Origin: Bradyrhizobium sp. CB1717 | GTDB taxonomy: Bacteria > Pseudomonadota > Alphaproteobacteria > Rhizobiales > Xanthobacteraceae | NCBI RefSeq assembly: GCF_029714325.1 | Contig: NZ_CP121666.1 | Span: 5,022,001 to 5,086,000 of the forward strand | Reading direction: 5' to 3' | Length of the DNA stretch: 64,000 bases | Shown here: positions 1 through 7,581 of the stretch, in pieces | How the letters are laid out: each line of letters starts with the position of its first letter | Position numbering within the stretch: position 1 is the stretch's first letter | Made by a program: the position numbers and the translations under genes | Notes under the pieces: generated by a model | Told to the model about the DNA's origin: nothing | Database searches by the model: none | The model's input: only the letters and a program-made list of their open reading frames with translations

Positions 1-1
1 T

Positions 2-1564
2 GTGGGAGCGATCTATCAGGGTGCTGGCACGATCGAGTTCGCGGGTGGCATCCGCACCCTTGATGCGGCCTCAAGCATCACCGGGAATGCGACCTTCAGT
101 GGCGGCACGACGATCGTCAATGGCAGCTATACGGGATCCGGGACAACGACGGCGAGCGGCGGGACGGTGACGTTTGCCGGTGCCGCGACGACCGGCACGC
201 TGGTGCAGACCGGCGGCCTTCTGGCCGGCAGCGGCACAGTGACGGCGATCGGGCCTTCTGCGTTCTCGGGAGGGACGCAGGGCGGCACCGGCGCGACATT
301 CGCGCAGGGCGGGGCGTCCTTGAGCAACTTCTTCGCGCTGGATGCCGGACGGGAGCTGCAGCTGGGCGGCAGCAGCGCGGCGACAGGAACGTTTGTCCTG
401 GTCGAGCTCAACGGTGCCAACCCGAACACGGGCCAGAGCGATGCCGGGTCGGGGGTGCTGACAATCGCGAACGGGGCGACATTCGACGACCAGACGACCA
501 GCAGCGGGCTGAGCATCGTTGCCAACAATTTCAGCAGTGGCGATGACGGCAGCACGGCGGCGGTGAACAACCTCGGCACCTTCATCAAGAGCGGGTCGGC
601 GGCGACATCGACCATTTCGGTCGACTTCATAAATCAAGGACTGCTCGTGGGAGAATCGGGCCTTCTGCGCTTCTCAGGTGACGTGGACAATTCTGGAGGA
701 GTCATCCAGACCCAAGGCGGAAACCTCGAGTTCACGACGTTGGCAGGTGGAACGGTCGACGTTAACGACAGCACGGTGCATGTTCTTGGACATGCTCATG
801 ACGTTGTCATTGACTTCTCCTCAAACGAAGCGGGTACGATCAAGTTTGAGGCTGATGCACGTAGTACTGCCACGGGAGTAGAGTTTTGGGCAGCCACGGG
901 ACTGACCCTTGAGGGATTGGGCGTTGGAGATCAGCTCATTGTTCCTGAGGTTAGTCCAAGCGGCCCTGATGTAGTTGGCAACGAATATGTCCCAAACGCG
1001 ACCGGCACGGGAGGAACACTGTATCTGACCTACGCTATTCCCGCGTCGGGGGCCGGCGGCGCGATTGCCTTCAACCTGGAAATTGGGGTCCTCGGAAACT
1101 ATACGGCGGACAGCTTCGTTTTTGCTGATCAAGGCAATCACACCGTCATCACAATTGATCCCGCTACTGTGTCAGCCGGCCAGCAATCGACTGAACTTCA
1201 AAGCGCCTTCGCTCCATCGAATGAGGCTAGTGTCGAAAATTCGTCGATTGGGACTGTTTCAGGATCCGACGTGTTTGAGACTGCTGGATTTTCTTTCAAG
1301 GCCGACACTGCGTTCTCCGGTTTGCCTGCTGAAACGATCTCGGAAAGTGGCGCATTCACGCTTGAGACGATCGCTCCATCTGACTCAATAGCGGTCCCTG
1401 CATCGGCATCCGAAATGCTCTTTGGTTCGACGAACGATCCGGTCCAATTTGACACGTCGATCAGCGCAATCGATTTCATTTCAGCTGGCAATATCTCGAC
1501 CGGCCTAGACCAAGAGCAACTTAAGAACTCGACCGTCCTGCAATCCGGTGATTGGACGATATGA
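2..1564 (+). CDS. C-terminal part of a large beta-strand-repeat surface protein (5' partial)
   Basis: The reading frame is open at the left window edge, so this is the last 520 residues of a longer protein. The first 200 residues are Gly/Ser/Thr/Ala-rich with short repeating strands (for example TFSGGTTIVNGSYTGSG), the look of filamentous haemagglutinin or autotransporter passenger beta-helices. The last 200 residues are more acidic and Ser/Glu-rich and end in LQSGDWTI, with no terminal aromatic beta-barrel strand. It is therefore unlike a classical autotransporter C-terminus and may be exported by a type I or two-partner route (inference). Base composition becomes less GC-rich after about position 640, in contrast to the housekeeping genes further right. 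It lies on the island side of the tRNA-Ser junction. Confidence 0.7.
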   Translation: MGAIYQGAGTIEFAGGIRTLDAASSITGNATFSGGTTIVNGSYTGSGTTTASGGTVTFAGAATTGTLVQTGGLLAGSGTVTAIGPSAFSGGTQGGTGATFAQGGASLSNFFALDAGRELQLGGSSAATGTFVLVELNGANPNTGQSDAGSGVLTIANGATFDDQTTSSGLSIVANNFSSGDDGSTAAVNNLGTFIKSGSAATSTISVDFINQGLLVGESGLLRFSGDVDNSGGVIQTQGGNLEFTTLAGGTVDVNDSTVHVLGHAHDVVIDFSSNEAGTIKFEADARSTATGVEFWAATGLTLEGLGVGDQLIVPEVSPSGPDVVGNEYVPNATGTGGTLYLTYAIPASGAGGAIAFNLEIGVLGNYTADSFVFADQGNHTVITIDPATVSAGQQSTELQSAFAPSNEASVENSSIGTVSGSDVFETAGFSFKADTAFSGLPAETISESGAFTLETIAPSDSIAVPASASEMLFGSTNDPVQFDTSISAIDFISAGNISTGLDQEQLKNSTVLQSGDWTI

Positions 1565-1931
1565 CTAACCTCGGAGGATGAGCTTCACGAGCCAAAAAAC
1601 ACCGTGAATCGGCGATTCCTTACGTTGGCTTCGACGCACGCGGGCCTGGCGGGCGGTGTCTTTGGCGTATTTCGGACCTATTGCAGATGGAAACACGGCG
1701 CTGCCGACGGATTTGGCCGTGGAGTGGCACCTCCAGGTCACCTATTTCCGCGAGTACAGAGCCAGACGAATCGCTGCAATCAGCACCCATGGCCCGCATG
1801 TGCAACCGCGGTCAGCATTCGCGCTCCTCGCTGATAATATTTGTTCCCAGCCATGAGTGAGAGCTCGGCAACACCACCATCATGGGGCGGTCCCGTGCCG
1901 ACTGCTCTTCAGCTTTCCTCCGCTGGTTTTC
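1565..1931. other. Intergenic stretch, no supported gene
   Basis: Between the surface protein and the integrase pseudogene. Short open frames exist on both strands, but none has a convincing ribosome binding site or recognisable domain. Nothing functional is seen. Confidence 0.5.
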
Positions 1932-3159
1932 TCATCCCACCCTCCGGTTTTGGAGCTGGAGCACATTGCTGCCGGTGAGGAATGCAGCCCAATCCTTCAT
2001 TAGAGCCCGTCGCTTCTCCAACTTTTGGCCCCGCTGATAGGCTGCTGTGGTCTCGCTCTTGTATTTGTGGGCCAGCGCGGCTTCGCGTACGCCGTCCGGA
2101 TAATCGGTGCATTCCTCCGCCCAAGTTGCAAAGGTTGATCGGGCCATGCACCGTCACGTGTCCGTAGCCAAGACGATCAAGCCCGGCGAGCATTGCGTTT
2201 TCGGAGAATGCTCCGCCATCAGGACTCGTGAAGATCAGTTCGCCTTGGCGTCTATCGCGCAGCTCGTCAAGCACCGCCAATGCAGGGGCGGACAGGGGAA
2301 CGTAATGATCCTGGTCCATCTTCATTCGTTCGCCCGGAATTTTCCAAGTCGAGGTTGGCCGATCGATCTCGGACCAGCACGCCTCGACTGCCTCACTGGT
2401 GCGGCAAGCCGTGAAGATTAGGAAGCGCAACATGGCAGCAGCTCTGCCCGGAGCGCTAGCTAGAAGCGTCAAAAATGCCGGCGCCTCCGAATAGGGCAAA
2501 GCGGGATGATGTCGGACGACTCGCTTGGTGCGCTTTGGTAGTTTCTCGCGCATCTGCCGCGTAAGTTCGGCTGGATTGCGGAACTCCGGATCATCGATAT
2601 CGACGTTCTTTGCGATGATCGTTTCAATTCGGCCGCGGACGCGGTTCGCAGTCTCCCGCTTCTCCACCCAGATTGGCTCCAGCAGATCGTAGATGTGGCT
2701 TGGCTTGATCTCCGGGATCGTCAATGTGCCGATGGTGGCGTAGGCGTAGCGCTTGAGGGAGGACGGCCACTGATCGCGATGCTTCTCACTCCACGTCGAC
2801 CAGTTCGCCCGGATGTAGGCTTCCGCGCATTCTTCGAAGGTCGGCAATACCACCTTGGTCACGGTGGCTTTCGCCGCTTCGCGCGCCTTTCGACGTTCCT
2901 GGACGATGTCGACCCCGGCCGTGCTGCGATCGCCTTTCACGCGCAGCCGCGCCGCATCCCGGGCAAGCCGCGCGTCCTTTAGCGATACCTCCTTCGACGA
3001 GCCAAGACCGTGCCACCGCTCTTTCCCGTCTTTCCAGTATCTATAAGACCAGCTTTTCGACGCTGGTCCTGTGACGATCAAGTAGAGGCCGCCGCCGTCG
3101 GCGTATTTGCCGGGCTTTATGAGACGCTCTACGTCGAGTGGTTTGAGCCGTCCAGCCAT
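1932..3159 (-). pseudogene. Frameshifted tyrosine integrase (P4/DUF4102 type)
   Basis: Start chosen at 3159, where GGAGGAAC precedes the ATG by a few bases. The N-terminal DUF4102 arm-binding domain is clear (LIKPGKYADGGGLYLIV), followed by the SAM-like core-binding domain and the catalytic domain with the first active-site Arg (TACRTSEAVEACW). At the conserved HGFRSTF box the frame breaks at about 2142: the codons read His-Gly, then one base, then Arg-Ser-Thr-Phe in another frame, so two bases (the Phe codon region) appear lost. The second frame continues through REAALAHKYKSETTAAYQRG, which carries the likely catalytic Tyr, and ends at 1932. Unframeshifted reading gives a nonsense tail to 1909. 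Its 5' end is about 160 bp from the 3' end of tRNA-Ser, typical of an island integrase. Probably inactive, unless recoding restores the frame. Confidence 0.85.
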
Positions 3160-3320
3160 TGTTCCTCCGAGAGAACCGTCCTCCGAACCCACGGTCTTCA
3201 GCTACGGTCAGTGACCCGATTAGGAAGAACACCGACGAACTGTGAAGTACAGCCCTTCGGCATAAGTCACTGAATTTGCTGTGGAGTTCGAACGACCACG
3301 AACAGTGGCGAACAATATAC

Positions 3321-3410
3321 TGGCGGAAGGGGTGGGATTCGAACCCACGGTACCCTTGCGGGCACGCCGGTTTTCAAGACCGGTGCCTTAAACCACTCGG
3401 CCACCCTTCC
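3321..3410 (-). tRNA. tRNA-Ser(UGA)
   Basis: Read on the minus strand, the RNA begins GGAAGGG and ends CCCTTCCGCCA. It has a seven-base acceptor stem, a D arm (CCGAGTGG), an anticodon loop CTTGAAA with anticodon TGA between CCGGT/ACCGG stems, a long class II variable arm (CCCGCAAGGG) and a GGTTCGAATCC T arm. The CCA end is encoded. The integrase pseudogene starts just beyond its 3' end, so this tRNA is the probable attachment site for the left-hand island. A matching 3'-end duplicate (attL/attR) was not found in the window. Confidence 0.97.
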
Positions 3411-3482
3411 AAGTCAACAGTTTCAAGTGCTTAGCGGTCGGTTCCGGGAGAACGAACCGCGAAATTGGCACCCGATTGGCAC

Positions 3483-3570
3483 CTAACCTGCCAGCGCCGC
3501 ATTGATCGCCGCTGCCGCCTTTGCCGTCGTCGTTCCTAAACAAGTGGGGGTAGACACGCAAGGTCAGTCG
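3483..3570 (-). pseudogene. C-terminal remnant of a second tyrosine integrase
   Basis: The minus strand reads LTLRVYPHLFRNDDGK, the usual tyrosine-box ending of phage integrases (T-x-x-x-Y-x-H-L-F). After a one-base shift near 3521 it reads AAAAINAALAG and stops at 3483-3485, the common integrase terminus. Only about 28 residues survive, with the catalytic Tyr but no other active-site residues. It sits about 70 bp beyond the 5' end of tRNA-Ser, on the opposite side from the longer integrase pseudogene. Two ATTGGCACC direct copies, 11 bp apart, lie just past its end (3464-3484). Confidence 0.6.
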
Positions 3571-3629
3571 CGGTCCGCGGCGCTGGAGACTAGGCGCCAC
3601 TCTTCGCGCGAGCGCGAAGGTAGGTTGAG

Positions 3630-3761
3630 ATGGGTGGGACAACCAACAATAACAGTATGAACATCACCATTTCCGGCGATGCCAGCAGAGACGAGGTCGG
3701 GAGAACGATGTTCCAGGCCGGCCAGGCCTTGGCTAGGCAGCTAGCCGCGGTGGGTCGATAG
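3630..3761 (+). CDS. Small hypothetical protein, 43 aa
   Basis: ATG at 3630 follows AAGGTAGG about eight bases upstream. The product starts MGGTTNNNSMNITISGDASR and ends in an amphipathic helix (FQAGQALARQLAAVG). A beta-strand NITISGDAS followed by a helix resembles C-terminal tails of phage tape-measure proteins, so it may be a phage-derived fragment (inference). It converges with the next small gene; the two stop codons are three bases apart and both genes are 132 bp. Confidence 0.4.
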   Translation: MGGTTNNNSMNITISGDASRDEVGRTMFQAGQALARQLAAVGR

Positions 3762-3764
3762 ATT

Positions 3765-3896
3765 CTAGTTGCCCATGGCCCGCATAGCGTTGTCAGTCAT
3801 CTGACGGCGCCAGGAGGCGCGCTCTTTGAAACGCGCCTTGGCTAGCATCGCCACGCTGACGAGCAGGAGAAAAGCCACGGTACCGATGGTAGCCAT
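3765..3896 (-). CDS. Small single-span membrane protein, 43 aa
   Basis: ATG at 3896 (minus strand) is preceded by GGAG with seven to eight bases of spacing. The product is MATIGTVAFLLLVSVAMLAK followed by a basic, Trp-containing tail (ARFKERASWRRQM). One N-terminal transmembrane helix with a positively charged cytoplasmic tail is predicted from composition. No homologue family is recognised. It is one of several such tiny membrane genes between 3.7 and 10.5 kb. Confidence 0.5.
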   Translation of the reverse strand: MATIGTVAFLLLVSVAMLAKARFKERASWRRQMTDNAMRAMGN

Positions 3897-4045
3897 CGTC
3901 GTCTCCACGGTGATCCCTCTTCTGAGAATCTGAATCAACCCGGGGCTGTTTTCAAGGGCAAAGCTGCGGTTGGCAAAAAAGCCGCTAGGGGGCGTTGGGC
4001 CCGTAAGCAGATTAGATAGGCCGCTCTCACCCGAAACCGGCTCAA

Positions 4046-4181
4046 TCGGGAAAAAGTGGCAATTGGACCTGGGAAATCAGATTCAGCGGATAGATACGTA
4101 ACTTCTCAGTGAGCGCACAAAAGACGCGCTTCTCTGTGGACGCACCGCCCTCGCTTTTAGCGAGCGAGGGCGAGGCCTTTT
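4046..4181 (+). ncRNA. Possible small RNA locus, copy 1 (box plus two hairpins)
   Basis: A 34-bp box at 4046-4079 (TCGGGAAAAAGTGGCAA, then GGGAAATCA) is followed by a weak hairpin (AGCGC...GCGCT) and, 66 bases after the box, by a 9-bp hairpin with a T-run. A second locus at 6393-6530 has the same box, 16 of 17 bases identical in its first half, and a terminator-like hairpin 64 bases later. Matching order and spacing suggest a promoter plus a roughly 100-base transcript, but no transcript evidence exists and the box is not a promoter type I recognise. Confidence 0.28.
4146..4181 (+). terminator. Terminator-like hairpin
   Basis: CGCCCTCGC at 4146-4154 pairs perfectly with GCGAGGGCG at 4164-4172 around a nine-base loop. 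TTTT follows at 4178-4181 on the plus strand. On the minus strand it lies just after the end of the 4193-4492 gene but has no T-run in that direction. Confidence 0.4.
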
Positions 4182-4192
4182 CAGGGTGAAGT

Positions 4193-4492
4193 CTATCGCC
4201 GATTTTTGTTTCTCTCACAGAACAGAAGCCCTGCCACTCTTGACTTGGGCGCCGATGCACCGCCTCCGGCATCTGCAACTGTAAAGCTTGGGCTTACTCC
4301 ATTTGCGCCTAGCTGGAATGTATTGCCGACCCCGGCAACAAGAGCCCCGGCAGCAGGTGCATACTCCTGCCACCCTTTCGGACAGCTGGGCAGATTGAAC
4401 GCCAGAACAGTGTGCTCCGGTAAGTCTTGTGCGTCCGCCGGGAAGCAGGAAACGCTCAAGAAGACGATCGACATCACGGCAGCAATTCTCAT
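4193..4492 (-). CDS. Small secreted protein with tail-collar-like N-terminal motif
   Basis: 99 residues. Residues 1-21 form a signal peptide (MRIAAVMSIVFLSVSCFPADA, cut before QD). The mature part begins HTVLAFNLPSCPKGWQEYAPAAG, which matches the opening of phage tail-collar domains (G-x-I-x-x-F, P-x-G-W, then a C/A-x-G turn). A GNTFQLGANG segment follows. The rest of a collar domain is missing, so this is a short secreted relative rather than a full tail fibre. Cytoplasmic tail-collar proteins are encoded in this window at 16.6-18.3 kb, but this one is separate and exported. Function unknown. Confidence 0.6.
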   Translation of the reverse strand: MRIAAVMSIVFLSVSCFPADAQDLPEHTVLAFNLPSCPKGWQEYAPAAGALVAGVGNTFQLGANGVSPSFTVADAGGGASAPKSRVAGLLFCERNKNRR

Positions 4493-4720
4493 GATTAAAT
4501 CCTTTCAGTTAAAAATGCCCCGGAGCAGCATAGTTTGACCGATATTTTTATGCCTGCCTAAACAGGAAGCCGTTGCACAACATTGAGCCAGCGCATGCAG
4601 ATTTTTAGGAGAAATTGGCGCGTAACGCGGTTCGCTGCCTCAGTAGTGGCTTCATAAACATTTAAGAGCATGCATAAATGCTGGTTTGGTGATTTAGATT
4701 CGTCGAAAAGGTTTTTCCGA

Positions 4721-4999
4721 ATGGCATTAGCAGCCGACCATCATGATCTGTTTCGTTTGATCCTGGCATTTCAGAAGATCAAAGACCCGGACCTGCGCCG
4801 AATGGTTCTTCAGCATGTAGAGAAGTTGGAACAGCAGCGGACGACGCCGGAAGATCATCAGTCAGCCGACGATCTGAGGATGCCGCCTAAGCGTTTTGCT
4901 GATGACGCGGCAGCCAAGAGCGGTGTCGCACAGCCGGAGCCGGACACTGCCGTCAACTGCGCTGGCCTTCAAATGTTAGCCGGTCCAGTTTCAGGATAG
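4721..4999 (+). CDS. Small hypothetical protein with helical N-terminus
   Basis: I prefer the ATG at 4721, preceded by AAAGG about ten bases upstream; an in-frame ATG at 4670 lacks a ribosome site. The first 40 residues (ALAADHHDLFRLILAFQKIK, then DPDLRRMVLQHVEKLEQQ) look like the helical segment that closes many small rhizobial helix-turn-helix regulators, but no DNA-binding helix pair precedes it. The second half is low-complexity. It could be a truncated regulator or a free-standing small protein. Confidence 0.4.
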   Translation: MALAADHHDLFRLILAFQKIKDPDLRRMVLQHVEKLEQQRTTPEDHQSADDLRMPPKRFADDAAAKSGVAQPEPDTAVNCAGLQMLAGPVSG

Positions 5000-5101
5000 A
5001 GCGGCCAGATCGAAACACAGCTTGGGCCTTCCTTCTGCCTCCGGGACAATCTGGCACAAACTGCATAGCCAGGCCTGGGGTAACTTAGGTTAGGATAGGG
5101 C

Positions 5102-5191
5102 ATGGGTAGAGAACTACTAGTGGGTGTGCTTGCCATTGGCGCTGGTGTTTTCACCGTGGCCGCCGCAACGGCGATAATCTTTAGTCTTTGA
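5102..5191 (+). CDS. Tiny single-span membrane protein, 29 aa
   Basis: ATG at 5102 with AGGATAGGG just upstream. The product (MGRELLVGVLAIGAGVFTVA, then AATAIIFSL) is almost entirely one hydrophobic helix with a short charged start. No family is recognised. It is followed 58 bases later by another tiny membrane gene on the same strand, so the two may be co-transcribed. Confidence 0.45.
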   Translation: MGRELLVGVLAIGAGVFTVAAATAIIFSL

Positions 5192-5249
5192 TTTATCTCA
5201 AGTAGCTCACGCGAGCCGCCCGCATCCTCCCATCCGCTGGGAGGCGACA

Positions 5250-5336
5250 ATGACAATGCGGCCTTGGATGTTGCATGCGCTGGCGTGGGGTGCAGCCGCC
5301 CTGGGCTTGGCGGCCATCATCTCAATGAGCATGTAG
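5250..5336 (+). CDS. Tiny single-span membrane protein, 28 aa
   Basis: The start is well supported: GGGAGG lies seven bases before the ATG. The product (MTMRPWMLHALAWGAAALGL, then AAIISMSM) is a short basic N-terminus followed by one hydrophobic helix. It may form a two-gene unit with the 29-residue protein at 5102-5191. Function unknown. Confidence 0.5.
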   Translation: MTMRPWMLHALAWGAAALGLAAIISMSM

Positions 5337-5432
5337 GGGGCCGTCCCTGTTGCACTTGCGCCTGTTAGGCGGTTTGGGCGCGCTATCCCGCTTATTCACA
5401 GGGGGCGGGTGCGCCGAGCTGGCGGGAGAAGT

Positions 5433-5600
5433 TTACGGGGGGCTGTCGGCACCGGGGCGGCGTTGCAGGGCTTCGATAGCGTTCCGATAGTACTCTGCCA
5501 CCTTGAGAAGACCCTCGCGCTCAAGGTCGAAGGAAGCAATGGCCGCGTGCTCTCTGCAGGCGCGTTCGAGTCTGCGGAATTCCTCTAATTCCCGGTTCAC
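5433..5600 (-). CDS. Small helical protein, 55 aa, paralogue of 7582-7806
   Basis: Starts with GTG at 5600, preceded by GAGGAA. The product begins VNRELEEFRRLERACREHAA and continues through EREGLLKVAEYYRNAIEALQ. It aligns without gaps to the first 48 residues of the protein encoded at 7582-7806 (MNRELREFRRLERLCLEQAA, then LARSGLLKVANDCRVAAEAI). Both are predicted all-helical and soluble. The conservation between the copies supports coding and the GTG start. Function unknown. Confidence 0.6.
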   Translation of the reverse strand: MNRELEEFRRLERACREHAAIASFDLEREGLLKVAEYYRNAIEALQRRPGADSPP

Positions 5601-5691
5601 CGGCAGTTCCTCAGACCGGAGGGATGACGACAGCTAGATTATCAGCAGCAAAGACAATGTACCCAATTGCCGAAAGTTCCCGCATTATCAA

Positions 5692-6117
5692 ATGTCAACC
5701 TGCAAGCGAAACCTGACCTTTGGTACAAGCATGGTCCGGTCCTGGGTGCTACGTGCGCGCGAGCTCGCGAAGTGCGGGGCTCAGGTACCGCAGACTCTTG
5801 GCCGCCTTGAGGGGACGGTCAGGGACAATCAAGCGAGCCGGCAGAAGCTCGCCGATGAGTTCGCGGATCTGCAGCGCAAAGTGGCAGCGCAAGCCGGTGA
5901 GCGGAAGCTGTTATCCCATCGGCTTGGACCGCTCAGTTCGCGCGTCGACGCCTTGGATTCCGCGAACGCCGCCATCAACAATCCGGGGCAAAAAGGCAGG
6001 TGGGGGAGCCATGGAGTTACGACCCATGCTCTAGCGGTGCGCGGCTCCAGCCATACCGCATCGACCGCGACTGCCGTCACAGTGCTGCGACACCAAGGGG
6101 CGCTCATTGCGTCTTAG
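5692..6117 (+). CDS. Doubtful hypothetical ORF with coiled-coil stretch
   Basis: Residues 45-95 (DNQASRQKLADEFADLQRKV and onward) look like a coiled coil, but no convincing ribosome site is seen and the last third looks unlike protein. It overlaps the end of a better supported small membrane gene on the other strand by 4 bp. It could be a decayed fragment of a larger phage or MCP-like coiled-coil protein. Confidence 0.25.
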   Translation: MSTCKRNLTFGTSMVRSWVLRARELAKCGAQVPQTLGRLEGTVRDNQASRQKLADEFADLQRKVAAQAGERKLLSHRLGPLSSRVDALDSANAAINNPGQKGRWGSHGVTTHALAVRGSSHTASTATAVTVLRHQGALIAS

Positions 6118-6242
6118 CGGGGCGAGAATTCGTACCTCTCCAGTCGCTCAATCGCTGCCTGGCGTTCGTGCTGGCCAAGCCAGACCAGCGCCAAAAGCAG
6201 CGTGCCGCAAAGCGCCGCAAGCCCGAAAACCAGACGCTTCAT
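6114..6242 (-). CDS. Small single-span membrane protein, 42 aa
   Basis: Starts at the ATG at 6242. The product MKRLVFGLAALCGTLLLALV is a basic start plus one transmembrane helix, followed by a charged tail WLGQHERQAAIERLERYEFS. The frame is open much further upstream, but only this final stretch looks like protein. The ribosome site is weak (ACAGG). The bitopic design with a helical charged tail resembles other small regulators of membrane complexes; function unknown. Confidence 0.45.
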   Translation of the reverse strand: MKRLVFGLAALCGTLLLALVWLGQHERQAAIERLERYEFSPR

Positions 6243-6392
6243 GGCCTGTGAATTCGAGTGCGCGGGTAAGGTTCCTGACGAGGAAGGGCATTGACCGGCC
6301 CGGTGATGGCTCGTCCTTCTCGAGGACAAATACGTTGAACGTCTTCGCAGGGGAGGACGCTTGTTGTTGGCCCTCGTGAACGGCGCGCTCTG

Positions 6393-6530
6393 TCGGGAAA
6401 AAGCGGCAACCTCCGGCCGGGAATCATGTAAGCTCCACGGTGCGGCCGTGTCCATTGAAGCCCCTATCGGCCGCAAATCTGGGAATGCACGGCCTTGCTT
6501 TCTCTGCCCGGAGAGAGCGGGGCCGTTTTT
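6393..6530 (+). ncRNA. Possible small RNA locus, copy 2 (box plus two hairpins)
   Basis: The box at 6393-6426 (TCGGGAAAAAGCGGCAA, then CGGGAATCA) matches the one at 4046-4079. It is followed by a perfect 8-bp hairpin (TGCGGCCG...CGGCCGCA) and a strong terminator-like hairpin beginning at 6491. If transcribed from near the box the RNA would be about 100 bases. No protein-coding gene lies between. Inference from repeat structure only. Confidence 0.32.
6491..6530 (+). terminator. Strong rho-independent terminator-like hairpin
   Basis: GGCCTTGCTTTCTC at 6491-6504 pairs with GAGAGAGCGGGGCC at 6511-6524 (14 bp with three G-T pairs, six-base loop), followed by GTTTTT ending at 6530. Plus-strand orientation. 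No gene ends just upstream, which is why a small RNA is suspected. Confidence 0.6.
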
Positions 6531-6766
6531 ATGATGGAGATCGTTTGGGACTGCGCAGGACGTCAATCCGGTTGCGACACAGGTCGCCAATTCACAAAAT
6601 CGAGCTTTTGCCCTGCCATTCGTTGACGACCGTTTTGGAGCAGGCGCAGCAGAACCTGCGAGGCTCATGGTCGTGTCGGGAAATCGAGATGAGAGTAGGC
6701 CCGGCTGGCGATCCCGAATGATGTCCCCAGTAAACCTGCCGGCCCGTTACCAGCGGGTCTTTCTCG

Positions 6767-6880
6767 TCAGGCGAGGCAGGCCAGGATGGCAAGCACGACA
6801 TCGGCGCCGAGTTCGCCTGAGTACATCCAGAAAGCAATTCCAGCACCGAGCGTAAACGCAATCACCTTGAGAGCAATCAT
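6767..6880 (-). CDS. Small membrane protein, 37 aa
   Basis: ATG at 6880 (minus strand) with GGGGAG seven bases upstream, a good ribosome site. The product starts MIALKVIAFTLGAGIAFWMY, then SGELGADVVLAILACLA. Two short hydrophobic stretches are separated by an acidic turn, so it may be a hairpin or single-span membrane peptide. Function unknown. Confidence 0.5.
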   Translation of the reverse strand: MIALKVIAFTLGAGIAFWMYSGELGADVVLAILACLA

Positions 6881-7133
6881 CGTCAGTCTCCCCTTGAAAG
6901 TTCGGGAAAAACTAGCAGCGCTCTGTTTCCGGGATGCTTCGCGCGGGGAGGCAAGTGGTTTCCTTCACCGAACCGTTATCCGCTCTCGTCCCTGGCGTCC
7001 TTGCGGCCCGGGATTGGACGTCGCCGGCAGCGGCGACGGATTTTTGCGAAGATGCCGGGATGCCACTGTTGTGCCCGACGGGCCAAACGTGCCTTCGTGG
7101 GTGCATAAAAAGTCGTTGTGCCAACACGACTTA

Positions 7134-7158
7134 GCTACTGTGCATGGGGTTGTTTTCG
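7134..7158 (+). repeat. 25-bp dispersed repeat, copy 1
   Basis: Identical over 25 bases to the reverse complement of 33118-33142, 26 kb away; the core reads GTGCATGGGGTTGTTTTCG. Both copies lie outside genes and are followed by a T-rich stretch. The element resembles short repeats I associate with Bradyrhizobium intergenic regions, but I cannot confirm copy number. Confidence 0.7.
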
Positions 7159-7339
7159 CTATTTTTGCTTGAGCGGCCTTCCGGCGGGGTGGACAGCTCC
7201 GATTCCGCTGTGGGCGGGCCGCCGGTCCGGGCGCGAGCTTCTGCCTGTATCACCCTGAAAAGGCAGGCATTTCGGTTTGCCTCGCCGCACCCGAGATCCG
7301 ACATGCGGAACTCATTCCTCACCTCCGCGTTGTCTCGCC

Positions 7340-7531
7340 ATGACTGAAGACCTTTCCTTCCGACGCAAACCCCTGACCCCCGAACAGCGCCAGGCGCGCG
7401 ATGCGGCTCGCCGGATCGAGGCCGAAAAGGCCATGCGCGATCACGAAGCGGCGCAGAAGGCGTTTTACGCCAACAAGGAACGGCTGAAGGCCGAGCGGCT
7501 CGCACGTGAAGCTGCGGCCGCGAAAGGCTGA
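7340..7531 (+). CDS. Small charged helical protein, 63 aa
   Basis: Starts at the ATG at 7340. The product (MTEDLSFRRKPLTPEQRQAR through AMRDHEAAQKAFYANKERLK) is rich in Ala, Arg, Lys and Glu and is predicted as one long helix, perhaps a nucleic-acid-binding or coiled-coil peptide. No signal peptide or membrane span. It resembles short conserved hypothetical proteins of Rhizobiales. An in-frame ATG at 7277 has no ribosome site. Confidence 0.6.
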   Translation: MTEDLSFRRKPLTPEQRQARDAARRIEAEKAMRDHEAAQKAFYANKERLKAERLAREAAAAKG

Positions 7532-7581
7532 CGGCGCCCGGCCGCAGCCCGCCGATATCCCCTGGATCGACCGCCCGACGC

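Noticed and set aside
4670..4720. Earlier ATG for the 4721-4999 gene
   Set aside because: No ribosome site; the better site precedes 4721.
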